From contig NZ_CP121110.1 of NCBI RefSeq assembly GCF_029625315.1, positions 186,001 through 250,000 of the forward strand: DNA of 64,000 nt. Direction: 5' to 3'. Source of the DNA: Flavobacterium ginsengisoli (GTDB taxonomy: Bacteria; Bacteroidota; Bacteroidia; Flavobacteriales; Flavobacteriaceae). A model generated the notes under the pieces. That model was not told where the DNA came from, did no database searches, and was given only the letters and a program-made list of their open reading frames with translations. The translations under genes were made by a program, and so were the position numbers. This document shows, piece by piece, positions 42,386 to 52,611 of this stretch; position 1 is the first letter of the stretch; every line of letters starts with the position of its first letter.

Positions 42386-43408
42386 ATAACAATAAAAAAA
42401 ATTGCCGAACTAGCTAATGTTTCTGCCGGAACTGTCGACAGGATTATACATAAACGCGGGCAAGTGGCGCAGGAAACCGTTGATAAGGTAAATGCAATAA
42501 TTGAAGAATTTGGATATACCCGAAATATTTTGGCAAGTAATCTGGCTTTAAACAAAAAGTTTCATTTTGCTGTTTTCCTTCCAAAATCAGAAACTTTGGA
42601 GTATTGGAAAAGTCAGGTCGATGGAATAGAAAAAGTCGCTTTGGAATTTAGCAAATTCGGAATTGTTTTGGATTATTTTTTTTATGATTATAATCTAGTA
42701 TCGTTCAAAGAATCTGCTCAGAGAGTACTAGAATTTGATTGTGATGGACTTTTATTTGCACCGATTTTCTACAAAGATTCTGTTGAGTTTTTAAAGGAAT
42801 ATGAAAAGAAAAATATTCCGATTGTAATGATCGATTCGAATATTTCTGAAGAAAACGAACATGCATATGTCGGTCAAGATGCTTTTCAGAGCGGATATTT
42901 AGCTGGAAGATTAATCAGTTTTGCTGTAAAAAATAAAAGACAAGTTCTAATTTTTAAGATTACTAGAGAAATCGAAAGTACTTCTGTGTATCAGCAACGC
43001 ATAAAAGGTTTTTATTCGTATTTTGAAGATCATGACGAATTAACCAATTTCAAGTTTTCTGAATTTGCCTTAAAAGATTCAGGAATCGATCAGTTGAATT
43101 TGGAAATGTTTTCTGGCGTAAACAGTGTTTTTGTACCAAATTCTAGAGCTTATATTGTTGCTGAGTTTTTAGAAAAAAATAATATAAAAGGTGTTCGAAT
43201 TATTGGTTTTGATTTACTAAAAGAAAACATCGAATATTTAAATAAAGGCGTAATAGATTTTTTAATCAACCAAAGGCCCGAAGATCAAGGTTATATGGGA
43301 ATTAATTATTTGTATAAAAAGCTGGTTCTACAGGAAGAAACAGAAAAGACACATTATATTCCGTTGGAGATTATTTTGAAGGAAAATTATTTTCCTGTTA
43401 GAAGATAA
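42386..43408 (+). CDS. LacI-family regulator of the uronate operon, no standard start codon
   Basis: The N-terminal helix-turn-helix reads ITIKKIAELANVSAGTVDRIIHKRGQV, shown here in parts, followed by the periplasmic-binding-like sensor domain (YVGQDAFQSGYLAGRLI, VFVPNSRAYIVAEFL, IIGFDLL). An ATG-initiated frame begins only at 42464 and would cut off the DNA-binding helix. In the correct frame upstream of the helix-turn-helix there is no ATG, GTG or TTG back to a stop at 42326; the likely start is ATA at 42386 or ATC at 42383. Length is about 340 residues. It is divergent to the uronate operon and probably responds to a uronate or KDG-type metabolite. Confidence 0.85.
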   Translation: MTIKKIAELANVSAGTVDRIIHKRGQVAQETVDKVNAIIEEFGYTRNILASNLALNKKFHFAVFLPKSETLEYWKSQVDGIEKVALEFSKFGIVLDYFFYDYNLVSFKESAQRVLEFDCDGLLFAPIFYKDSVEFLKEYEKKNIPIVMIDSNISEENEHAYVGQDAFQSGYLAGRLISFAVKNKRQVLIFKITREIESTSVYQQRIKGFYSYFEDHDELTNFKFSEFALKDSGIDQLNLEMFSGVNSVFVPNSRAYIVAEFLEKNNIKGVRIIGFDLLKENIEYLNKGVIDFLINQRPEDQGYMGINYLYKKLVLQEETEKTHYIPLEIILKENYFPVRR

Positions 43409-43460
43409 ATATATTTTTTCGCAGATTAAGCAGATGTAAATAAATTTTGAATATAGTTTT

Positions 43461-43583
43461 GTGATTTCGAGGAACGAGACTCGGACGTTAGTGAACTGAT
43501 GAAATAAATCACACAAAGAATTCCGTCTAGTAAAGCCAATCTTTGTAGAGTTTCTAGTGCGATTTCTCGTTCCTCGAAATGAC
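43461..43583. repeat. REP/MITE-like element, variant of the 36901 family
   Basis: The left end GTGATTTCGAGGAACGAGA pairs with the right end TCTCGTTCCTCGAAAT (ending at 43583) with a single mismatch. Layout and length match the 36901-37000 element although the arm sequence differs. It is in the 300-base gap 43409-43708, which has no gene. Confidence 0.7.
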
Positions 43584-43596
43584 AAAACGCAATTTA

Positions 43597-43677
43597 AACA
43601 TAGCCCGTGGTTTTAACCACGGGAAACGAATTGATATTATACATTGTGTTCCCGTGGTTAAAACCACGGGCTATGTT
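43597..43677. repeat. Palindromic pair CCCGTGGTTTTAACCACGGG
   Basis: Two nearly identical palindromes, 43597-43627 and 43648-43677, are inverted with respect to each other, so the whole element can fold as two small hairpins or one long one. It directly follows the previous element and lies 31 bases from the DUF4861 stop. Confidence 0.8.
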
Positions 43678-43708
43678 AAAAAAAACGTTGAGCCTTAGCA
43701 CAAAAAAA

Positions 43709-44872
43709 TCACTTTTTAACCTTCACAATCAAAGGATTATTTACCTTCTCAGCAAAAGAACTCAAATACTTTTCCCATTCTTGTTTGGTTTGAAACGGAC
43801 TTCCTTTTTTCCATCCAAAACCAACATAATAAATAGCTTTGTTGTTTTTTACTGAAATATTTCCGTATAAGTTGCTTAATTCTTTTTCGTCAGTAACATG
43901 ATTATCAAAACTAATTAACGAACCTTTTGGCGCAACTAAACCCATACCAATTTCAGAATCATCAATAGGTTCCCAATAACTTAACCAGCCTTCTTTTAAA
44001 TTGGTGCCAATTGTTCCTTTTTTGTCATGAAGCGTTAAACCGGCTGCAATAGTTTTTGTTCCAGTAATATTGATTTCAAAACGAGAAAGCTGACTTCCAT
44101 AATCTAAACTAATTAATTTCGATTCGGTTATTTTATTTCCTTTGGCATCCCAATCGGCATAAGTTAAAATAAAACTTGTTCTAATTGGACCAGTTGTAAT
44201 CGTTTTCCAGCTAATGAAATTCTTGGAGAAATAATATTTTCCATCAACATTAACTGCAATTCCGCCCACGCCGCGACTGTCTCCAACTTGAAAATTATCC
44301 AGACCTTCGCCAGTATCTTTATGGTATGTTCCAGTTCCGGTTGTTGTTTTTTCGTACCATTTATTAATGATAGGATAATCGACTCTTTTTAGCCAAGCAT
44401 CAATTCCGCTGGTTAACGTTCCGCCAGGAATATTATCTTCAACCATTTTTTGCGCTACAGGTCCGTAAGTTCTAAACGCTACTTTATTGTTTTCCCATGC
44501 ATAATCGTCGGTGCGTTCTGGAACAAATCGAGAATAACAGCTCATTACTTTTGAAGCCGAAGGGTTTGTTCCAATCAAAACCTCAAAATCCTGTTTTGAA
44601 GAAGCTTTAATTTTGGGCTGAAATAAAAGCAAATCTGCATTTCCGTCTCCATCATTATCTACGGTTTGTGTTTCTAAAAAGGTATTGCCATTTTTTATTG
44701 CATAATCTTCGAGTTTGACATTTGCAGGTAATCCAAGAGATTTTTTAGTTAATTCGATGGTTTCAAACTCTCTGTCAACTTTTAAATTGTTGGTAACAGT
44801 TATGATTTTATTCTGAGAAAAAGCAGTAAAATTGGCTGTCAGAATGGCTATGATAAAAAGATGTTTTTTCAA
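43709..44872 (-). CDS. DUF4861 family secreted protein
   Basis: 387 residues, intact, with signal peptide MKKHLFIIAILTANFTAFS. It matches DUF4861 in its pattern: VTNNLKVDREFETIEL, VDNDGDGNADLLLFQP, ENNKVAFRTYGP, VGDSRGVGGIAV and IYYVGFGWKKGSPFQT. The family is repeatedly found in PULs for uronic-acid polymers, beside GH88/GH105 and lyases, but I know of no settled activity. Its place beside the uronate operon and GH88 PUL fits this pattern. Confidence 0.85.
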   Translation of the reverse strand: MKKHLFIIAILTANFTAFSQNKIITVTNNLKVDREFETIELTKKSLGLPANVKLEDYAIKNGNTFLETQTVDNDGDGNADLLLFQPKIKASSKQDFEVLIGTNPSASKVMSCYSRFVPERTDDYAWENNKVAFRTYGPVAQKMVEDNIPGGTLTSGIDAWLKRVDYPIINKWYEKTTTGTGTYHKDTGEGLDNFQVGDSRGVGGIAVNVDGKYYFSKNFISWKTITTGPIRTSFILTYADWDAKGNKITESKLISLDYGSQLSRFEINITGTKTIAAGLTLHDKKGTIGTNLKEGWLSYWEPIDDSEIGMGLVAPKGSLISFDNHVTDEKELSNLYGNISVKNNKAIYYVGFGWKKGSPFQTKQEWEKYLSSFAEKVNNPLIVKVKK

Positions 44873-44924
44873 AATTCTTGGTTTTAATATTTTCGAAATT
44901 AGAGTTGATAAGAATATAAAAGTA

Positions 44925-44969
44925 CAAATCTAATTATAATTGAAAATACAGAATAGGTGTAATTCTGTA
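44925..44969 (-). promoter_or_regulatory. Putative promoter and operator of the DUF4861 gene
   Basis: Minus strand TAGATTTG (44925-44932) matches TAnnTTTG about 50 bases before the start at 44872. An inverted repeat TACAGAAT (44947-44954) / ATTCTGTA (44962-44969) overlaps where the -33 element would be, so could be a regulator site. The remaining 517-base gap to 45390 shows no gene. Confidence 0.5.
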
Positions 44970-45197
44970 CATAATGCTGAAAATCAGAAAACAAAATTTA
45001 GATTTTTGATTCGATTTATTTTTACAAATAAATTATTCCGTTAGAAATATCGGGTCAGTAGAAAAAAGCATTTATGAATTTGCATGGTGTCCTGTAAGGC
45101 ATCTTTTTTTCGGAATAATGGTGTGTGCGTAATCAAACGTTCTTACGGAACGTATTTAATTCTCTAATTATCAAATTCTCTTGTTAAAATGTAATTT

Positions 45198-45227
45198 ATT
45201 GCATTAAAATAAAATTTTATATATTTG
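45198..45227 (+). promoter_or_regulatory. Putative promoter of the propeller/LuxR regulator gene
   Basis: TTG at 45198-45200, a 19-base spacer and TATATTTG at 45220-45227 match the Bacteroidota -33/-7 consensus. The start codon is 163 bases downstream. Confidence 0.55.
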
Positions 45228-45389
45228 AGTTTCGACATTCTCTTTTTTGTTTTGATAATACTAAATAATTGTTATTAGTACATTTAAAAAAAAAGAATGT
45301 TTTTGTCTAGAAAATTACTTTTCCCAAAGAAGTATTTTTCAAGATTGTGATTTTTAAAATCACAAAACTAACCTACAGATTCAAAGAGA

Positions 45390-48316
45390 ATGATGAAATT
45401 TAAAATTAGAATTTTACTTCTATTCCTATTATTTTCTCCAATTATCAATTCCCAAATCAAAAAGATTGGAGTTCCTTTTATAGTCAATTATAGTCCGAAA
45501 GCATATAAAGCAGCATCAGAAAATTGGGATGTTTTGCAGGATTCTAAAGGCATGATGTTTTTTGCCAATCATTTTGGTATTATGCAATTTGATGGTGTTC
45601 GCTGGGCAATTGTCACACAGCCGGAAAACAGAAGTATGGTGCGTTCGATGGCGATAGATAAAAACGATAAAATGTACGTTGGCGCTCAAGGCGATTTTGG
45701 CTTTGTCATTCAGCTTCCAAATGGACAATATCAATATACTTCTTTGGTAAAATTGCTTCCAAAATCGGCTCGAAATTTTGGTGATGTACTGCATACGGTG
45801 ATTCGAAATAACGAAGTGATTTTTTCTCTTATGAAAGGATTTTTATTTATAAAAACAAAGAAATCAAGGTAATAGACGCTAAAACTGCTTTTGATGATTT
45901 CTTTGAAGTTGGAGGAGAAATTTATGTCTCGGATAATGGAAAAGGATTATTAAAGCTAAAAGACGGTGCATTAATTTCTGTTGAAAATGGTGAGAAGTTT
46001 GTTGGAATGCATGTTAGAAAGATTTTCCAAACGAAAGAAGGACTTTTGTTGTTCACGCAAAAAAATGGTCTTTTTACATTCAATGAAAATCAAATAAAAC
46101 CATTTGTAACCGAAGTAGATCATTTGCTAAAACAGAATCAAATTTCAGCAGGAATTGAACTTTCTGATGGATATTTCGGAATTGGAACCCGCCAATCAGG
46201 GTTGATAGTTATAGATAGTGATGGACATTTGGTTCAACATATTGATAAGCAAATGGGACTTCAGAATGAATATGTAACCAATTTTAAAATTGATAAAGAA
46301 GGCAATTTATGGGTGACGCTCAAAGGTGGAATTTCGCTGATTCAGATTTCGTCTCCTTTGTCAAAAATTATAGATGGCACAAATTCTGAAACCAAAATTT
46401 ATTGCAGTCAGATTTATCAGAATAAATTGTATATCGGAACAGATAACGGTTTGTTTTGGCTGAATTGGGAAGCTTATAAAAGCGGAAAAAGAGAAAATGT
46501 AACTTTTCAGCATGTTTCTGGAATGTCTGAAAATGTCTGGAATCTTGGTGTTTTTGGTAATTCTTTGTTGGCTTTTGAAAAAAACGGAATATTCGAAATC
46601 AATGGAAATTCTGCGAAATCGCTGGCCCAAATAGATGGTGCTTGGCAAGGAATTCTAATTCCGAATCGGTCAGATTTATTGGTAGTTGGTGGATACACAG
46701 GATTATATTTGCTGAAAAAAGTAAATGGATCTTGGGTTTTTCAGCATCGAATAAAAGGTTTTGAGGAAAGTAGTAGAATTATGGAAACCGATAAACAAGG
46801 AAACATTTGGATTGCGCACGGTTATAAAGGAATTTATAAACTTAAATTCAATTCAACATTTGATTCCGTTACCGATATTCAATTTTATAATGATAAGAAT
46901 GGATTTCCGTCGAGTTTGTTTTTAAATACTTTTAAAGTAGATAATCAGATATTATTTGGAACAACAAAAGGCGTTTACAGGCAAGATGTTTCTTCAAAAA
47001 AAATGATTCCGGATCCTGTTTTCAAGAAATATCTCGGATTAGAAAATCATATTCGATTATTAAAACCAGACAATCAAGATAATATTTGGTACGTTTCTGG
47101 CGAAAATACTGGAAAAATGAGCAAACAGAAAAATGGGAGTTTTAAGATTGAAGAGCTTCCATTTCGAAAACTTCGATATATATATGTTCCTGGTTTTGAA
47201 AATATTCAAACCACAAACAGTGGTGACGTTTTCTTTGGAACACAAGAGGGTTTGATACATTACAGTGCAATTAAAAACAAGAAATACGAAACGAAATACA
47301 AAGCAGTTATTTCGGAAGTAAAATGTATTTTTCCGAAAGATAGTTTGTTGTTTTCCAGCCGTTACGATGTGCTCCCAAATAAAACAGGATCAGTAAATGA
47401 TAAGTTTTCGACTGTGTTATCTTATGCCAATAATGCGCTTCATTTTTCTTTTGCATCGCTTTGTTTTGATGATGCAGATGCAACAAAATATGAGTATTGG
47501 CTGGAAGGTTTTGAGCCAACTTGGTCAGATTACAGTCTTCAAACAGAGAAAGAATATACCAACTTGCCAGAAAATGAATATGTTTTTCATGTACGCGCAA
47601 AAAATATGTACGATGTGGTTAGTGAAGAAGCTGTTTTTAAGTTTGAAGTTTTACCTCCTTGGTACAGAACTTTCTGGGCTTATTTATTTTATTTTGCGCT
47701 TTATAGTATTGTAATTTATTTAATTGTTAGATATCAGAAATTTGTTGCTGAGCGTCAACGCCTTCAATTAATAGAGAATCAGGAAAGAGAATTGCTTCGA
47801 AGTCGTGCAGAACTTAACGAACAGAAACTGACATTAGAACAAGAAAATATGGCAATTGTTCGTGAGAATCTTCAAACGACAATTAATCTTAAAAATGCTA
47901 AAGTGGCTTCCAATACAGTCAATTTAATTCATTTAAATGAAATTTTGCTTTCAATAAAAGAATTGATCGCGCAGATTGACAAGAAAAACGAACCGAATGT
48001 AAACTTTAGTCTTCTGACAAAAATCAATAAATTAATAGATCACGAATTGCAGGGAGACAAACATTGGAACGAATTTGAAGAAATTTTCAATCAGTTGCAT
48101 GATAATTTTATGCGCCGATTAAAATCGAGTTATCCAGAATTGACTCCACGCGATATGCGATTGTGTGCTTATTTGCGAATGAATTTCAATACAAAAGAAA
48201 TTGCACCGCTTTTAGGAATTTCTGTTCGTGGTGTGGAAGATACCCGTTATAGAATTCGCAAAAAATTGCAGTTACCGTCTGATACGAATATCACCGAATT
48301 CATTCTTAATTTTTAA
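45390..48316 (+). CDS. Membrane-tethered beta-propeller / Y_Y_Y / LuxR-type regulator (one frameshift)
   Basis: Signal peptide (FKIRILLLFLLFSPIINSQ), a periplasmic propeller with repeats like ENWDVLQDSKGMMFFANHFGIMQFDG, a Y_Y_Y domain (YEYWLEGFEPTWSDYSLQTE), the membrane segment WAYLFYFALYSIVIYLIV and a coiled coil around 47750-47900. It ends in a LuxR/GerE-like helix-turn-helix (LTPRDMRLCAYLRMNFNTKEIAPLLGISVRGVEDTRYRIRK, in parts). There is no kinase or receiver, so it is a one-component sensor that binds DNA from the membrane. A T run (45840-45844) is one short; repair gives KGFFIYKNKEIKVIDAKTAF. Repaired length is 975 residues. It precedes GH16, GH64 and GH18 and probably controls them. 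Confidence 0.88.
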
Positions 48317-48534
48317 TTTTTCTCGTATAAGTAGAATCTGAAGTGATTTTATGCTTTTCATCGATGATTTGTTACATTTCTTCGATAGTACCGTAGTCAA
48401 ACCGTACTCAAAAATGTAAGTCTTGCCTGATTTTTTAGTTAATATTGCGCTGTTATTGTCGGAAAATACAATCTGTTTTTATAAATAAGATTTATTGAAG
48501 AAATAACAAATACTAACTAAAAACCTATTTAAAA

Positions 48535-51500
48535 ATGAAGCAAAATGACTTTTTTTTCGGCCGACCACCGAAAAGCAATTCTTATTTATTAAAACAATTT
48601 TGTGTAGCGGTTTTGTTCTTACTGTTGCCATTTCTCAAAACTCAAGCGCAATGCAATACGCTCGTTTGGTCTGATGAATTTAATGGCACAACGGTAGATT
48701 TAACCAAATGGCAAAGCATTTCAGGAAACGGATGTCCGTCGCTCTGCGGATTCGGAAATGCTGAAGCGCAGCGTTACGATCCCAATCAGGCGACAATTGT
48801 AAAAGAAGGAACAAATAGTTACTTAAACATTGAGGCAAAATATGCGCCTAACGCACAATTTCCAGATCAGCCGTATGCTTCTTCAAAATTGACAACGGAA
48901 GGAAAGTATTCTTTAAAGTACGGAAGAGTAGAAGCTCGTATGAAACTTTCTAACGCACAAGGTGCTTGGCCGGCTTTCTGGATGCTTCCAGTTAATGGCA
49001 ATTGGCCTTTTACTGGAGAAATTGACATTATGGAAGCCAAACACAGAAATCCAAAATCGGTAGATGGAACGATTCATTATGATGGTGGAGGATATCAGTT
49101 TACAGGAAGAAGCTACAGTTCTCCAATTGATTTGTCATCAGATTTTCATGTTTATGCTGTAGAATGGGGACCAAATTTTATTAAATGGTTTGTGGATGAT
49201 GTTCTATTTCATACGGCAACACCAAACACAACTGTAAACGGCGGATGGCCTTTTAATGACAACAATTTTTATATTATTTTGAATCTCGCAGTTGGAAGCT
49301 ACGGAACACCTTATACGAGAGTTAACGGTGCAGGAGTAGAGCCAATTCCTGCCGATTTTCCAGCAAAATTACAGGTCGATTATGTTCGTGTTTACGATGG
49401 AAGTTTTAAATATGCAGTAACTGGCGATAACAAAGTTTACCAAAACGAAACTAGTAAAACGTATTCTGTAAATGCAATTGCGGGTGCAACTTATAATTGG
49501 ACTGTTCCAGCAGGAGCAACAATTACATCAGGGCAGGGAACAAATTCTATTACGGTAAATTGGGGAACTTCTGGAGGAGATGTTTCGGTAACGGCTACAG
49601 TTTCAGGCTGTAATGTAAATAACTACAAATTGGCAGTAACAACCGAACCAGCATTGCCTGTTGAAAAAATACATGATGATTTCCAAAGCAATCGAAATGT
49701 ATTGTATCCTGTAAAAACGGGAGTTTTGACCGAAGCTGTAGCGAATCCTTCTGCTACCGGAATTAATACTTCGGCTTTGGTTGGAAAATATGTTCGAAAT
49801 TCAAGCGAATTGTATGATGTGTTGAACATCAGAAATGTAACCATTACTAATGCTAATGATTATGTTTACGGAAGAAAAAGACTTTCGTTTGATATTTATA
49901 CTTCGGCTCCGGTTGGAACAAAAATTTCGATGCAGTTAGAAAACAGCAATGTTACGACTGCGACGAATTATCCGTCAGGTAGACATAGTGGTTTTAAAGC
50001 TACGACCACAGTTCAGAACAAATGGGAAACAATCGAGTTTGAATTTGAAAAAATAATTGATCCAAATACGAGTGCTTTATCAATTAATAATGTGGTACTT
50101 CTTTTTGAATCGAATTCGAATTCTGGAGCGACTTATTATTTCGATAATCTGCTGACAAAAGCAGCGCCAGAAAAGCCAATTATTGCAACAGATGTGCTGC
50201 AAAATTACGACGGAGTAAATAAAATCATAAAAGGAACAACAACTGGAACGTATTCTGTTGTGGCAAATCCTGCGACAAATTCGGTCAATTCTTCTGCAAA
50301 TGTCGCGAAGTATGTTCGAAATGTATCTGAGCAATATGATGTGCTTTTCTTCAATACACAAAGTACGATTGAGGATGCCGGTTTGTTGAAAAATCAGACG
50401 AATAAAATTTTGATTGATGTGTACACTTCTGCACCAATTGGGACAGTGGTAAGTTTGAATTTAGAAAACAGTGCAACATCACTTCCAGCCAATTATCCTA
50501 CAGGAAGAAATAGTACCTACGTAGCGATTACAACCAAACAAAATCAATGGGAAACATTGACTTTCTATTACAATTCTAGTCCAGATGGAGGAACTTCAAA
50601 TTTGGCAGTAAACCAAATGGTTTTGTTATTTAATTCGGGTTCTTACACAGCTGATACCTATTATTTCGATAATATTCGAATTGGCTCTACTAAACTTCCA
50701 GATACATTTACGCAAGGTGTAATTTATGAAGATTACCAGACGATTCACAATATTACATTTAGAGATGCAATTGGAACGTATACGGCAAACACAGTAAACC
50801 CAAATGCAAGCGGAATTAATACTTCTTCAAATGTTGGAAAATACGTTCGCAAATCGACAGAACTGTATGATAATTTCTCATTTAATACTACAATAGCCAA
50901 TATTGGAGATTTTAAAGGTGGAGTTAAAAAGTTCGCAATGGACGTTTACACTTCTGCACCAGTCGGATCTATTATTTCTTGGCAAGCAGAAAGCAGCGCT
51001 TCAGTTCCAGCAAATTATCCTGTTGGAAGACATAGTATTTATCAAGGAGTTGTAAAACAAACCAACGCCTGGCATACAGTAACTTTTACTTATGCAAGTT
51101 CACCAGATGCTTCAACAGCAGACAGTGAAGTAAATCGTTTTGTTTTCTTATTTGAACCGGGAACAAATTCTGGAAACACGTATTATTTTGATAATTTAAG
51201 AGCTTTAAATTTAGTCTCTACAGAAACTCCAGCGGGATTACCTTCGCCTTGGATTAGCACCGATTTAGGAGCAGTTACTCCAGCGGGTGAAGCGACACAT
51301 TCTAACGGTACTTTTACCATCAAAGGAGCAGGAAATGATATTTGGGATACAAGCGATCAGTTTCAATTTGTAAATCAATCTATTACTGGAGATGCAGAAA
51401 TTATTGCTAAAGTAAATTCGTTAACCAATACAAATACTTATGCAAAAGCGGGAGTAATGTTCCGTGAAACGCTTACGCCAACATCAAAACACGCCATGAC

Positions 51501-52486
51501 AGATGCTAGCGCAGCAAGCAGGAATTGAGTTTTTAACTCGTGATACTGCTTCGGGAGTAACCACTGCTGAGGTTACAACAGGAGCGACTCCAAAATGGGT
51601 TCGTTTGGTAAGATCTGGAAATGTGTTTACATCTTATTCTTCAGATAACGGAACAACATGGACACAAGTAGGAACGCCAAGAACGATTGCAATGGCTAGC
51701 ACTATTTATGTAGGAATGGCAGTTACGTCTCATGCAAACGGAACTCTAACAACAGGAGTTTTCAGCAATGTAACTGTTCGAAATATAACTGCAAATCCGA
51801 ATGTGAATTTAGCTTTAGCTAAAACAGCAACAGCTTCTACAGAAGAAAATCCTACGCTTTCTGCAAATAAAGCAACAGACGGCGATAGCACAACGACAAG
51901 ATGGGCGAGTTCTTTTGCTAATGCGACTGAATGGATTTATGTTGATTTAGGAAGCAATTACAACATTAACAGAGTGGTTTTAAAATGGGAAGCGGCTTAT
52001 GCAACACAATACAAAGTTCAGATTTCAACTGATAATGTTTTTACAGAAAACGAAACAGTAAGCAATCAAACTGCCGGTGATGGAGGAACAGATGATTTAA
52101 CAGTGAGCGGAACAGGAAGATACATTCGAATTTTATGTAACGCTAAAGCTTTGCCTCCGTACGGATATTCATTGTATGAAATCGAAGCATATGGATCATC
52201 TTCTACAGCTAGAATGGCTATGAATGTTGTTGAAGAACCGCAGGCAGAAGAAGTTGTTTTTGCCATGTACCCAAATCCGACAACTAATTATATTCAAGTT
52301 TCATCTCCTGAGAACTTAGATAATAAAATCATTACGATTTACGACGATTCTGGAACTTTAATTTTAGAAAACAAACCTCAAGGAAACGAAAGCGTAATTG
52401 ACATAAGTAAGCTTCGTAGAGGAATCTACATTCTAAACTTCAAATCAGATCAAAAAAGCTGGACTAAAAAGCTTATTAAGAAATAA
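48535..52486 (+). CDS. Secreted GH16 beta-1,3-glucanase (laminarinase), multidomain, T9SS cargo (one frameshift)
   Basis: GH16 catalytic domain, about residues 40-290, with the catalytic motif GEIDIMEAKH (two Glu) and AWPAFWMLP. A PKD-like Ig domain (about 295-375) follows, then three tandem jelly-roll-like repeats of about 170 residues (starting near 379, 552 and 731). Each repeat contains KYVR...YDV, DVYTSAPVG, NYPxGRxS and YYFDN. Next come a DUF1349-like domain, an F5/8 type C-like domain (LALAKTATASTEENP, IYVDLGSNYNINRVVLKW) and a T9SS sorting tag (MYPNPTTNYIQV ... KLRRGIYILNF). GCAAGC at 51514 should be GCAGC, giving ASAAAGIEFLTRD. Repaired length is 1316 residues. It cleaves laminarin-type beta-1,3-glucan outside the cell. 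Confidence 0.93.
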
Positions 52487-52500
52487 TTTTAAATCTTTTG

Positions 52501-52533
52501 GGTGCAATTTAAGGAGGGCATACCAATTGCACC
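52501..52533. terminator. Hairpin between GH16 and GH64
   Basis: GGTGCAATT (52501-52509) and AATTGCACC (52525-52533) pair perfectly across a 15-base loop. There is no T run directly after it, so mRNA processing or stability is as likely as termination. Confidence 0.55.
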
Positions 52534-52611
52534 TGGCGGATTTATTTAGTCATTCATTTGAAAATGGCTTTGGTTTAAAACTTATTTGCGTAACCCCAAA
52601 ATTATTTAGAT

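Noticed and set aside
42464..43408. LacI-family gene starting at 42464
   Set aside because: It would remove the helix-turn-helix that is plainly encoded upstream in the same frame.
45118..45135. GTGTGTGCGTAATC as a second LacI operator
   Set aside because: Only one half resembles the 42263 site; the other half does not pair.
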